DNA of 59,551 nt, from NCBI RefSeq assembly GCF_000185505.1, contig NZ_GL622359.1, positions 524,542-584,092 of the forward strand, in the 5' to 3' direction. A program made the position numbers and the translations under genes. A model generated the notes under the pieces. It was not told the DNA's origin. It ran no database searches and saw only the letters and a program-made list of their open reading frames with translations. The DNA comes from Pseudoramibacter alactolyticus ATCC 23263. Lineage in GTDB: Bacteria > Bacillota > Clostridia > Eubacteriales > Eubacteriaceae. This document shows, piece by piece, positions 8,693 to 17,247 of this stretch (positions within the stretch are counted from its first letter, which is position 1; the number at the start of each line of letters is the position of its first letter).

Positions 8693-9933
8693 TGTTCAAG
8701 GAGATTAAAAAGCAAATCACGCTTTTTAACGTTCTGATCCTTATTGCTTTTTTGTTGATATTTATTTTGCTTTTGGTTTTTATGCTGCGATGGAACATTA
8801 CCAATAACAGCGAACGTTATTTGCGGGAAGTTGCCAATAATATTCGCAGTGGGGAAGTCTATCCCAACGATAGCAAAACCCAGGATTTTCATAATCAAAT
8901 CGGTTATGAATATATCGTGTGGGACAATCATGACAGCATTGATCGCATGAAAATTATGAACAGCTCCTTGATCATGCAGGGTTATTCTTATGTAAAGAAT
9001 ACAAAATTCAATGATGCTTTTAAAACTTTTTATACCGATGATGTTTCTTACCGGGTATATTCGATTCGCTTCAAGGAAAGAGGAAAAGTTAAAACCTTGC
9101 AGGTTTATCAGCAAATCACTTCAGAGTTAAGTGCCACACGAACTATTTTGATTTTGTTGCTTTTTATTGGATGCGGTGGAATTTTGGTTTTAATTCCAAT
9201 CAGTTATTTCTTAGCGGGAAAATCACTCCAGCCGATCAAAGAAAGTTTTGAAAACCAAAAAAAATTTATTGCGGATGCTTCTCATGAGTTGCGAACGCCA
9301 TTAACGGTCATTCAAACCAATGTTGAGGTTTTACGCCTAAAGGAAGACGAAGTATTGGCCGAAAATCTGCATTGGCTCGATAATATTGCCAGTGAAAGTG
9401 AAACCATGTCAAAACTGGTATCCAGCCTTTTGACGATTGCACAGGCAGATAACAAACGAATCGTTATGGAAAAAAAACCATTTGATTTAAGTGCTTTGTG
9501 CGCAGAAGTGGTGGATTTGATGTATGATTTTGCCGCAGAAAATCAAATTGATCTGCAAGGCGATATTCAGCAAAATGTTGAATTTAAAGGAGACGAAGAA
9601 CAGCTGAAACGCGCCATTCGCATTTTGGTGGACAATGCCATTAAATATACGCCCGGAAAAGGCAAGGTAACCATTAAACTGCGTGAAGGTGTTCGCAATG
9701 TCGTGATCGCCATCAGCGATACGGGAGTAGGGCTTTCGGAAGAAAATAAAAAGAAAATTTTCAGCCGATTTTTCCGTGTGGACGATGCGCGTAATCGCGA
9801 ATCTGGAGGCTTCGGTTTGGGATTAAATATTGCTGATATGGTTGTTAATCAACATGGTGGCCATATCAAAATTGATTCCAAATTGAATGAAGGCAGTACC
9901 TTTTCAATCGTATTGCCAAGGCTCACCCTATAA
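8692..9933 (+). CDS. sensor histidine kinase
   Basis: A membrane histidine kinase of 413 aa, partner of the response regulator whose stop codon it overlaps (TAATG). Two membrane segments (about 11-32 and 150-174) bound an extracellular sensor region of about 115 residues. The dimerisation/phosphotransfer helix has FIADASHELRTPLT with phospho-acceptor His198. The ATPase domain shows the N box (LVDNAIKYTP), the G1 box (SDTGVGL), the F box (FSRFFRVDDARNR) and the G2 box (GFGLGLNI). No full HAMP domain is evident between the second membrane segment and the His box. No target gene is adjacent, so the signal is unknown. Confidence 0.93.
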   Translation: MFKEIKKQITLFNVLILIAFLLIFILLLVFMLRWNITNNSERYLREVANNIRSGEVYPNDSKTQDFHNQIGYEYIVWDNHDSIDRMKIMNSSLIMQGYSYVKNTKFNDAFKTFYTDDVSYRVYSIRFKERGKVKTLQVYQQITSELSATRTILILLLFIGCGGILVLIPISYFLAGKSLQPIKESFENQKKFIADASHELRTPLTVIQTNVEVLRLKEDEVLAENLHWLDNIASESETMSKLVSSLLTIAQADNKRIVMEKKPFDLSALCAEVVDLMYDFAAENQIDLQGDIQQNVEFKGDEEQLKRAIRILVDNAIKYTPGKGKVTIKLREGVRNVVIAISDTGVGLSEENKKKIFSRFFRVDDARNRESGGFGLGLNIADMVVNQHGGHIKIDSKLNEGSTFSIVLPRLTL

Positions 9934-9948
9934 TTTAAAATTAATGAT

Positions 9949-9986
9949 AAGATGGAACTGTAAATTTTACAAATCCATCTTTTTTA
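9949..9986 (+). terminator. terminator of the two-component operon
   Basis: AAGATGGA pairs with TCCATCTT and a T-rich tract follows. Confidence 0.75.
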
Positions 9987-10037
9987 TTGCACATAATTCT
10001 TTTATAATATAAAAAGTGAAAGAAGAAAGGGTTAAAC

Positions 10038-10505
10038 ATGTTCAATATTGTATTATTCGAACCGGAAATTCCGCAAAATACCGGCAATATCGCCCGAACT
10101 TGCGCATTGACCGAAACAAAGCTTCATTTGATCGAGCCGCTGGGATTTTCAATTGGCGACAAGGCGGTTAAGCGAGCGGGTCTGGATTACTGGGATATGG
10201 TCGATGTAACAGCTTATCTCGATTTTGAAACATTTTTGGAAGAAAATAATGATCCGGAGCTGTATCTGTTAACAACGCATGGCAATCAAAATTATGCAGA
10301 TATTGTTTTTAAAAACGATGACTACATCATGTTTGGGAGAGAAACGGCGGGGCTGCCAAAGGCGATTCATGCGCGGTATCCGAATAAACGTTTTCGCATC
10401 CCTATGAAAAATCATCCCCACGCACGTTCATTAAATTTGGCCAATTCGGTGAATATTGTTTTATATGAGGCATTAAGACAAAATCAGTTTTTCAATTTAA
10501 TATAA
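10038..10505 (+). CDS. trmL: tRNA (cytidine/uridine34-2'-O)-methyltransferase
   Basis: A minimal SPOUT methyltransferase (155 aa) that 2'-O-methylates the wobble base of leucine tRNAs. Family motifs are PEIPQNTGNIARTC at the N-terminus, FGRETAGLP in the middle, and RIPMKNHPHARSLNLANSV in the knotted C-terminal SAM site. The length matches TrmL (about 155 aa). An AGAAAGAAGG ribosome-binding site precedes the ATG. It appears to be a single-gene unit between the two-component operon and the fumarase operon. Confidence 0.93.
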   Translation: MFNIVLFEPEIPQNTGNIARTCALTETKLHLIEPLGFSIGDKAVKRAGLDYWDMVDVTAYLDFETFLEENNDPELYLLTTHGNQNYADIVFKNDDYIMFGRETAGLPKAIHARYPNKRFRIPMKNHPHARSLNLANSVNIVLYEALRQNQFFNLI

Positions 10506-10538
10506 ACGGATTAATTTAAAGATCGAAATGAAAAACTT

Positions 10539-10565
10539 GAAAAAAGTGAAAAAAGTGAAAAAATT
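10539..10565 (+). repeat. 9-nt tandem repeat, three units
   Basis: Three near-identical GAAAAAAGT units lie upstream of the fumarase operon. The last unit ends in TT instead of GT. Confidence 0.6.
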
Positions 10566-10656
10566 TCAAATAAATCGATGAAAGCCTTTTAAATTATGTT
10601 ATAATAATGCTGTTATTCTGAAAGTGATTTTTAAAAATGCGTTGTTAAGAGGCACC

Positions 10657-11499
10657 ATGAAAATAATTCAAACAGATGTCATCGAGGAAAAAATTGCAAA
10701 ATTGTGTATTGATATTAATGCCAAGCTTAATCCGGATGTTCTTGAAGCGCTCCAAGCAGCTGAGGCATCGGAAATTTCTGAAACGGGACAGGGCATTTTA
10801 GCGCTCATACATCAAAATATCGATTTGGCGCAAGAACGCCATCGTCCCATCTGCCAGGATACGGGGATGACGATCGTTTTTGTCAAACTCGGACAAGATG
10901 TTCACATTGAAGGCGGCTGCTTAGAAAACACCATTCAGGCGGGGGTTCGCAAGGGCTATGTAGAGGGATTTCTTCGCAAATCGGTGGTGGCAGATCCATT
11001 ATTGCGGACGAATACCAATGACAATACGCCGGCGATTATCCATTATCAGATTGTCGAAGGTGAATCGCTGGAAATAACAGTGATGGCCAAGGGATTTGGC
11101 AGTGAAAACACCAGTGCACTTAAAATGCTGAAACCATCAGACGGTATTGAAGGTGTGAAAAAATTCGTGCTGGAAACCATTAGTAGAGGAGCTCCCAATG
11201 CATGCGCGCCGATTATTGTCGGTGTGGGATTGGGCGGAACCTTTGAAAAGGCAGCGCTTTTGTCAAAAGAGGCATTGACGATTCCCTTAAATCGAAAACA
11301 TCCCAAAAAGCATCTTGCAACGTTGGAAAATGAAATTTTAACGCAGGGCAATGCATTGGGAATCGGCCCCATGGGAATGGGCGGTCTTAACACAGTGTTG
11401 GGTGTTCACATTTTAGATTATCCGACCCATATTGCTGGTCTGCCGGTTGCTGTTAATCTTTGTTGCTATGTCGATCGACATGGAAAGGTTGCGATTTGA
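10657..11499 (+). CDS. class I fumarate hydratase, alpha subunit
   Basis: Catalytic part (280 aa) of an oxygen-sensitive [4Fe-4S] two-subunit hydro-lyase interconverting fumarate and malate. It has CQDTGMTIVFVKLG with a cluster Cys, the NTNDNTPA block, NACAPIIVGVGLGG with another Cys, and GIGPMGMGG. The ATG at 10657 has AAGAGG 6 nt before it; an upstream GTG at 10624 is not needed. Its stop overlaps the beta-subunit start (TGATG). L-tartrate dehydratase is a sister family and cannot be strictly excluded, but the aspartate-type aminotransferase downstream fits a fumarate/malate role. Confidence 0.92.
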   Translation: MKIIQTDVIEEKIAKLCIDINAKLNPDVLEALQAAEASEISETGQGILALIHQNIDLAQERHRPICQDTGMTIVFVKLGQDVHIEGGCLENTIQAGVRKGYVEGFLRKSVVADPLLRTNTNDNTPAIIHYQIVEGESLEITVMAKGFGSENTSALKMLKPSDGIEGVKKFVLETISRGAPNACAPIIVGVGLGGTFEKAALLSKEALTIPLNRKHPKKHLATLENEILTQGNALGIGPMGMGGLNTVLGVHILDYPTHIAGLPVAVNLCCYVDRHGKVAI

Positions 11500-12071
11500 T
11501 GAAACACTTGCAAACACCTCTGTCATCGGAAGACATTGCCTCATTAACAGCCGGCGAACAGGTATTTATTGACGGCATCATTTATACAGCAAGGGACGCG
11601 GCGCACAAGCGCATGATTGAAAACTTGAACTGCGGGAAGCCGCTGCCCATTGATATACGTGATCAGATTATTTTTTATATGGGACCGTGTCCAGCGGCAC
11701 CAGGCGAAATCATCGGGCCGGCTGGCCCCACAACCAGTCACCGAATGGATGCTTATACACCTCAGCTTTTGGCTCGTGGATTAAAAGGGATGATTGGCAA
11801 GGGCAATCGGACAGAGGCGGTTATTGAAGCGATAAAACAAAAAAAGGCTGTTTATTTTTCTTGTGTAGGCGGGACAGGCAGCTTATGTGCCGACCATATT
11901 CAAGCGGTTGAAATTATCGCTTACGATGACTTGGGAACAGAAGCCATTCGGAAATTAAGGGTAAAAGATTTTCCGGTTATCGTGGCGATTGATGCAAAAG
12001 GAAACAATATATATCAGAAAGGTATAAAGAAATATAGAAACTACACGAATGGAGGGCAAGATTATGAATAG
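11499..12071 (+). CDS. class I fumarate hydratase, beta subunit
   Basis: Partner subunit (190 aa) of the split class I fumarase. The N-terminal part contains GEQVFIDGIIYTARDAAHKR, then YMGPCPAAPGEIIGPAGPTT, and a central GLKGMIGKGNR, all typical of the Fumerase_C fold. Translation starts at an ATG that shares one base with the alpha-subunit stop, so the two products should be made together. Its 3' end overlaps the aminotransferase gene by 8 nt, placing all three in one operon. Confidence 0.92.
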   Translation: MKHLQTPLSSEDIASLTAGEQVFIDGIIYTARDAAHKRMIENLNCGKPLPIDIRDQIIFYMGPCPAAPGEIIGPAGPTTSHRMDAYTPQLLARGLKGMIGKGNRTEAVIEAIKQKKAVYFSCVGGTGSLCADHIQAVEIIAYDDLGTEAIRKLRVKDFPVIVAIDAKGNNIYQKGIKKYRNYTNGGQDYE

Positions 12072-13311
12072 AATGGTGATCGAAACATCTGTGAGAGCTC
12101 AAGGAACGGATCCGATTTTTCAGGTGGCCTCTGAAGCCAACAAACGTATTGCGGAAATTGGCCGAGATAAAGTCATTAATTCGACCCTGGGCGCATTTAT
12201 GGATGACGATGGCAAGCTTGTGACTTTTGATTCTGTTTATTCTGTATTCAGAAATATTCCAGACGCCGGGATTGCGGCCTACGCCGGGATTGCGGGGACG
12301 CCGGAATTTTTGGAAAATGTGGTTTATGCATGTTTCAAACATCATAAGCCGGAAGGTTATATCAAAGCGGTGGCGACACCGGGCGGAACAGGTGCGGTTC
12401 GCAATGCAATTGCCAATTATTCAGAAGTTGACGACACCATTTTGGTTCAGGATTGGCATTGGGCGCCTTATGGTACCATTGCTGATGAAAACCATCGCAA
12501 GATCACAACATTTCAACTGTTTAACGATGAAGGCAATTTCAATATGGAATCTTATAAAAAAGAATTCTTGAAGCTTTTTAGAAGCCAGCACCGCGTTTTA
12601 TCTATCTTGAACACACCGGCCCACAATCCAACGGGCTACAGTATCTCCGATGATGAATGGAGAGAATTAATTGCTTTCTATACTGAACAGGCCAAGGCGC
12701 ATCCCGAATGGCGAATTATTGTGCTCTGCGATATTGCTTATATTGATTTTGCCGGCCAAGGTGAAGAAGCCCGGGCATTTATGGAATTGTTAACTGGCAT
12801 GCCGGAAAATGTGTTGCCACTGTATGCTTATTCAGCTTCGAAAGCGTACACCATGTACGGCCTGCGCAATGGAGCGCTGCTTTGTGTGTCACCGACGGAA
12901 GAAATTGCCAACGAGTTTGCCGCAGCGGGAGCCTACTCCAACCGAGGGACTTGGTCTAACGGCACCCACGTTGCACAGACGACCCTGGCTAATATTGTTT
13001 CGGATCCGACCTTGCTGAATCGATTTGAAACGGAACAGGCAAAATGGCGTGGCATTCTTCAAATGCGTGCCAAAGCCTTCATGAACGCTGCAAAAGAAGT
13101 CGGCTTAAAAACCTGTACCTATCGTGATGGATTCTTCTTGTCGGTTCCCAGCAAAAATCCAGAAGCAGTGCGTGACTATTTGATAAAAGAGGATTTCTTC
13201 CTGGTGGCTTTGGCAAAGGGGTTGCGTTTTGCCCTTTGTGCAGTCAATGAAGAAAAATGTCACAAAGCACCGGCCCTGATTAAAAAAGCTTTAGTGGAAA
13301 TCGACGGCTAA
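12064..13311 (+). CDS. class I/II PLP-dependent aminotransferase (aspartate/aromatic type)
   Basis: A fold-type I aminotransferase of 415 aa. The PLP lysine lies in YSASKAYTMYGLRNG, and upstream are NTPAHNPTGYS and LCDIAYIDFAG, which bind the cofactor ring. AYAGIAGTPEFLE near the N-terminus and ATPGGTGAVRNA match aspartate/aromatic aminotransferases. The ATG at 12064 follows GGAGGG and overlaps the fumarase beta gene. Cotranscription with fumarase suggests work at the aspartate-oxaloacetate-malate-fumarate node, but this is inference. A 15-nt stretch (ACGCCGGGATTGCGG) occurs twice near 12262-12295 and encodes the repeated AGIA. Confidence 0.88.
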   Translation: MNRMVIETSVRAQGTDPIFQVASEANKRIAEIGRDKVINSTLGAFMDDDGKLVTFDSVYSVFRNIPDAGIAAYAGIAGTPEFLENVVYACFKHHKPEGYIKAVATPGGTGAVRNAIANYSEVDDTILVQDWHWAPYGTIADENHRKITTFQLFNDEGNFNMESYKKEFLKLFRSQHRVLSILNTPAHNPTGYSISDDEWRELIAFYTEQAKAHPEWRIIVLCDIAYIDFAGQGEEARAFMELLTGMPENVLPLYAYSASKAYTMYGLRNGALLCVSPTEEIANEFAAAGAYSNRGTWSNGTHVAQTTLANIVSDPTLLNRFETEQAKWRGILQMRAKAFMNAAKEVGLKTCTYRDGFFLSVPSKNPEAVRDYLIKEDFFLVALAKGLRFALCAVNEEKCHKAPALIKKALVEIDG

Positions 13312-13331
13312 CCCCTTAAGGAGGCTACAAA

Positions 13332-14345
13332 ATGAAAGTTAAAATTGTTGATGTTGCCAGAGAAGCCAACGTTTCTGTTGCAACGGTATCACGTGTTGTC
13401 AATAATATTCCGTTGGTCAATGAGGAAACGCGAGAACGTGTTCTGGCTGCGATTAAAAAGACCGGCTATAAACCGAATGCCATTGCACGGAGCCTTAAAA
13501 TTCAAAAAACCAACACACTTGGAATTATGATCCCCAATATCACGGATCCTTTTTACACCGAAATGGTTCGCGGAGCCGAAGATGTTTGCGGCATTTATAA
13601 CTACAATATTATTTTGAGCAATACCGATTTCGATCCCGAAAAGGAAAAGAAGTCTCTGGATGTATTGGTGGAAAAGCAATGCGACGGCGTCATTTATGTC
13701 GGCAAGGACTTGACGGAAGAAATGCGTCAGGAACTTATTGATGCATCTTGCGAAGTCGTTTTGGGCTGCGTGCCGGATGATTCCGCGAAATTATCGGAGG
13801 TTCTGATCGACAATGAAGCAGCGGCTTATGATTTGGCAATCAAAGCAATTGAAGCGGGACACACACACAACGCCATTTTTAACGACAACAGCGAAAACGG
13901 TTATATCACCCTCAAACGCATGGAGGGGTTTAAGCGCGCATATGCCGAAAAGGGGCTGGATTTTGATTCGGCATTGGTGCTTTACGGCAACAGCAGCGTT
14001 CTTAGCGGTGCACATATGATGCACAATGCCTTGGAAAAAGACGTGCCCTTTACCAATGTATTCTGTTATAACGATCAGATGGCCTTGGGCGCGATTCGCG
14101 AAGCGGAGCAAAGCGGGAAAAAAGTACCGGATGATATTTCTGTTTGTGGGTTTAATAATTTCTGGGTCGCCGAGTGGGTCAGCCCTAAAATCACGACGAT
14201 TTCCCAGCCGATGTATGATATTGGGGCTGTGGCTACGCGCATGCTCATTAAAATGTGTGAAAAAGAAGAAACAGAAACCAAAACGCTGTACGTTCCTTAC
14301 GATTTGAAAATTCGCGAATCTTTGAAAGATGTTCGTAAAGCATAA
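13332..14345 (+). CDS. LacI/GalR-family regulator (CcpA-like)
   Basis: A LacI-family repressor (337 aa, close to the length of CcpA). The N-terminal helix-turn-helix is clear: IVDVAREANVSVATVSRVVN, followed by the hinge TGYKPNAIARSL. The core is a periplasmic-binding-protein-like effector domain starting at TLGIMIPNITDPFYTEMVRG, with VFCYNDQMALGAI and a C-terminal dimer part ending RESLKDV. It follows the aminotransferase by 20 nt with an AAGGAGG site, so it may be the last gene of the fumarase operon and regulate it. Whether it is the global CcpA or a local regulator cannot be decided here. Confidence 0.88.
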   Translation: MKVKIVDVAREANVSVATVSRVVNNIPLVNEETRERVLAAIKKTGYKPNAIARSLKIQKTNTLGIMIPNITDPFYTEMVRGAEDVCGIYNYNIILSNTDFDPEKEKKSLDVLVEKQCDGVIYVGKDLTEEMRQELIDASCEVVLGCVPDDSAKLSEVLIDNEAAAYDLAIKAIEAGHTHNAIFNDNSENGYITLKRMEGFKRAYAEKGLDFDSALVLYGNSSVLSGAHMMHNALEKDVPFTNVFCYNDQMALGAIREAEQSGKKVPDDISVCGFNNFWVAEWVSPKITTISQPMYDIGAVATRMLIKMCEKEETETKTLYVPYDLKIRESLKDVRKA

Positions 14346-14367
14346 AAAAATTATGCCTTGATATTTG

Positions 14368-14401
14368 AAAAGCATGTTTAAATTCAAACATGCTTTTTTT
14401 G
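14368..14401 (+). terminator. terminator of the fumarase-aminotransferase-LacI operon
   Basis: AAAAGCATGTTT pairs with AAACATGCTTTT and a T run follows. Confidence 0.85.
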
Positions 14402-14418
14402 TCGGAGTTTCACTAATT

Positions 14419-15606
14419 ATGAAAAAAAATATCGAATATCTGGAGAATGGAACCATCCAAATAACGGATGAAAACAAAGAATATATTTTGATTGGGACCG
14501 CCCATGTTTCGTCAGAGAGTGCAAAATTAGTTCAGCAGGTGATTGATGAGCAGATGCCAGACACGGTCTGTATCGAGTTGGATCAGGGACGCTTTCAAAC
14601 GATCACTCAAAAACAGGCTTGGTCTGACACGGCTTTTGCCCAGGTGCTTAAAGACGGGCGTGCCGGTTTTATGTTCATAAACATTCTCCTATCCCATTAT
14701 CAGCAAAAGATCGCCGAACAGCTTGGGGTTCAGACCGGAGGAGAGATGCTGAAGGCCATCGATTCCGCCAAAGATGTCGGTGCGGATATTGTTTTGGCAG
14801 ATCGAGATATTCAAATCACCTTTAACCGCATTTGGCAGGGTTCTTCTCTCTGGGAAAAATGCAAATTAATGGTCTCGATTGTTTTGAGTCTTTTTGATAA
14901 TGAGACTTTATCCGAGGAAGACATTGAGCAATTAAAACAAGAAGATATGCTCAATGCTTCGCTGATGGCGTTGTCAGAGCATTATCATGGAATTAAGCGA
15001 TATCTCGTCGACGAAAGGGACACTTACCTCTGTGAAAAAATCAAACGTGCGCCGGGGCAGTATATCGTTGCCGTTGTGGGGGCCGCTCATATTCCCGGGA
15101 TTCTAAAAAATTGGAAAGAGACACATAACTTGGAACCGCTGGAAACAGCACCGCCAAAATCAAAAACTGGAAAAGTCATCGGTTGGACCGTGTCCGCTCT
15201 GTTGGTGCTCATGGTGATTTTAACGCTGTCGATCAGTCCGCAAGCCGGATGGGCACAAACACGTAATTGGCTTCTTTTAACCATGGGCGGCGCAGGCGTT
15301 GGCGCATTGATATCTTTGGCACATCCGCTGACCATTCTCGTATCGATCGGAATGGCGCCGATTTCGGCATTGAGTCCCGTCTTGGCAACCGGCTGGTTCG
15401 CCGGCATCAGCGAAGCCCATTGGCGCAAGCCGAGGGTGACCGATTTTGAAAATCTTTCGCATGATTTGAACCATTTGAAGGGCATTTGGCATAATCAAAT
15501 CACACGGGTGCTGCTGGTTGTTATTCTGACTAATTTAGGCTGCGCTTTGGGAAATATTGTCGGAAGTCTTCACATCATTCAGGTGTTTTTGCGCACATTG
15601 TTTTAA
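14419..15606 (+). CDS. TraB/PrgY (GumN-like) family membrane protein
   Basis: A 395-aa protein of the TraB/PrgY/TIKI superfamily. The N-terminal half carries the family motifs LIGTAHVSSESAKLV and VCIELDQGR, then LADRDIQITFNRIW, and a conserved VVGAAHIPGI near residue 220. The C-terminal third has several membrane segments (from about residue 255 and again at the C-terminus). PrgY is known for dampening pheromone signals and TIKI members for peptide cleavage, but the role of the chromosomal bacterial members is not established. The start is an ATG at 14419 behind GGAG; the frame is open further upstream but runs through the preceding terminator. Confidence 0.85.
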   Translation: MKKNIEYLENGTIQITDENKEYILIGTAHVSSESAKLVQQVIDEQMPDTVCIELDQGRFQTITQKQAWSDTAFAQVLKDGRAGFMFINILLSHYQQKIAEQLGVQTGGEMLKAIDSAKDVGADIVLADRDIQITFNRIWQGSSLWEKCKLMVSIVLSLFDNETLSEEDIEQLKQEDMLNASLMALSEHYHGIKRYLVDERDTYLCEKIKRAPGQYIVAVVGAAHIPGILKNWKETHNLEPLETAPPKSKTGKVIGWTVSALLVLMVILTLSISPQAGWAQTRNWLLLTMGGAGVGALISLAHPLTILVSIGMAPISALSPVLATGWFAGISEAHWRKPRVTDFENLSHDLNHLKGIWHNQITRVLLVVILTNLGCALGNIVGSLHIIQVFLRTLF

Positions 15607-15651
15607 CGTAAGAGGGCATGGGCCTGCGATGTGAATAAATATTTTTGTTTA

Positions 15652-15680
15652 TTGCAGCCGCCTTTCATATCATGTATAAT
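15652..15680 (+). promoter_or_regulatory. promoter of the ABC transporter operon
   Basis: TTGCAG (15652-15657) and TATAAT (15675-15680) are spaced by 17 nt. The expected transcript start near 15687 argues that translation starts at 15731 or 15734 rather than at the TTG at 15692. Confidence 0.7.
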
Positions 15681-15730
15681 TATTTGTAAATTTGTTTAAA
15701 AATACTTTTCAAGGAAGCGAGGCGTTTTAT

Positions 15731-16396
15731 TTGTTGACCTCTACCCAAATGTGGGCTATTTTTAGCGGGACCGTCTTAACCATTGAGGTAGCAATTGTTG
15801 CTGTTGTCTTTGGTGCGATCTTGGGCATTGTTGTGGCACTCGGGCGAATATCTCACAATAAAGTTGCTAATGCGGTAACTTGGTTTTATGTATGGTTTTT
15901 TCGCGGAACCCCATTGCTTTTGCAATTATTTATTGTTTATTTTGCCGTTCCGATCATTTATCTCAATGCGACAGGATCGACTTTTGTGATTGATCCGATG
16001 TTCTGTGCCTTTGTAACCTTCTCATTGAATTCGACCGCATATATGGCTGAAATCATTCGGGCTGCAATCGAATCCATTCCGGAAGGTCAAATGGAAGCTG
16101 CCAAAGCGTTGGGGATGAGCTATCATCAGGCCATGCGAAAGATTATTATCCCGCAGACGTTTAAACGTTTAGTGGCGCCGTTAGGCAACGAACTGATCAT
16201 GCTGCTGAAAGATACTTCATTGGTTTCAACCATTGCTCTTTTTGATGTCCTGCGAACGGTCAAAACCATGGCCAGCTCGACGGGGAACTGGATTTATTAT
16301 CTTTATGCTGCCGCGATTTATTTATTCTTAACGACTATTCTTCAAGTCATTTTTGATAAGTTAGAAACTCGCTTTGGCGCGTATGAAAGAAGGTAA
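15731..16396 (+). CDS. amino-acid ABC transporter permease
   Basis: An integral membrane subunit of a polar-amino-acid importer (HisM/GlnP type). It has several membrane helices and the family loop [13 protein letters not shown]. The cytoplasmic coupling motif [21 protein letters not shown] is intact. The start is set at TTG 15731, 8 nt after GAGG, giving 221 aa, the usual length. A TTG at 15692 would give 234 aa but would leave almost no leader after the promoter. The ATPase gene follows after 4 nt. No binding-protein gene is in this operon. Confidence 0.9.
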   Translation: MLTSTQMWAIFSGTVLTIEVAIVAVVFGAILGIVVALGRISHNKVANAVTWFYVWFFRGTPLLLQLFIVYFAVPIIYLNATGSTFVIDPMFCAFVTFSLNSTAYMAEIIRAAIESIPEGQMEAAKALGMSYHQAMRKIIIPQTFKRLVAPLGNELIMLLKDTSLVSTIALFDVLRTVKTMASSTGNWIYYLYAAAIYLFLTTILQVIFDKLETRFGAYERR

Positions 16397-16400
16397 GCGT

Positions 16401-17189
16401 ATGGCACAAACAACACAAACGAACAACGAAGAAATCATGGTGCGCGTTAAAGGACTGACGAAGTATTTTGGCGATTTGGAAGTTTTAAAGGGAGTCGATT
16501 TTTCCGTGAAGCGGGGAGAAGTGGTCTGCATTATCGGTCCATCCGGTTCCGGAAAGAGCACGATGCTCCGCTGTCTCAACCAATTAGAACGCATTACCGA
16601 TGGGGAAATCTATATTGAAGAAGAGCTGATGGACAAGCGGAAAAAAGACAAGACCATCGCCCATATCGACGGAAACCGGCTGCAAAAACTTCGTTGCGAT
16701 TTGGGGATGGTGTTCCAGAATTTTAATTTGTTTCCGCATTTATCGGTGATTGATAATGTGACCGTTGCGCCGGTTACCGTTAAAAAGGTGAACAAGCAAC
16801 AAATTCAGGCACGGGGATTAGAACTTTTGGACATGGTTGGCCTGAAAGATCGTGCGAATGAATTTCCGATTCGTTTGTCCGGCGGGCAACAACAGCGTGT
16901 TGCAATTGCCCGGGCTTTGGCCATGGATCCGAAGATTATGCTTTTTGATGAACCGACATCAGCTTTGGACCCGGAGTTGGTCGGCGATGTATTGGAAACC
17001 ATGAAAGCATTGGCTCAAGCGGGGATGACCATGATCATTGTCACGCATGAAATCGGCTTTGCTCGAGAAGTGGCTGATCGCGTGATTTTCATGGATGATG
17101 GCGTCATTTGCGAAGAAGGAGCGCCGGAAGAAGTGATCGATCATCCCAAGGAAGAACGCACCAAAAGTTTTCTGAATAAAATATTGTAA
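16401..17189 (+). CDS. amino-acid ABC transporter ATP-binding protein
   Basis: ATPase subunit (262 aa) of the same importer. Walker A is GPSGSGKST, the Q-loop is [13 protein letters not shown], the ABC signature is [15 protein letters not shown], Walker B is [14 protein letters not shown], and the H-loop is VTHEIGFA. These features match the GlnQ/HisP (PAAT) family. The ATG at 16401 sits behind GAAGGT and overlaps no other gene. The terminator downstream closes a two-gene operon. A binding protein must come from elsewhere, possibly the lipoprotein at 2659-3504. Confidence 0.95.
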   Translation: MAQTTQTNNEEIMVRVKGLTKYFGDLEVLKGVDFSVKRGEVVCIIGPSGSGKSTMLRCLNQLERITDGEIYIEEELMDKRKKDKTIAHIDGNRLQKLRCDLGMVFQNFNLFPHLSVIDNVTVAPVTVKKVNKQQIQARGLELLDMVGLKDRANEFPIRLSGGQQQRVAIARALAMDPKIMLFDEPTSALDPELVGDVLETMKALAQAGMTMIIVTHEIGFAREVADRVIFMDDGVICEEGAPEEVIDHPKEERTKSFLNKIL

Positions 17190-17200
17190 TGAACCAATTT

Positions 17201-17234
17201 AAGAGCATCTTTCAACGGAGAGGTGCTCTTTTTT
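17201..17234 (+). terminator. terminator of the ABC transporter operon
   Basis: AAGAGCATCT pairs (one G-U) with AGGTGCTCTT, followed by TTTT. The ribosome-binding site of the next gene starts soon after. Confidence 0.8.
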
Positions 17235-17247
17235 AGAAAGGAAATCG

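Noticed and set aside
12262-12295. repeat unit as a mobile or variable element
   Set aside because: The two 15-nt copies encode AGIA residues expected in this aminotransferase family, so they reflect protein sequence.
13791-14477. 228-codon minus-strand ORF across the LacI-type gene
   Set aside because: It is a shadow of a well-supported gene and runs through its terminator.
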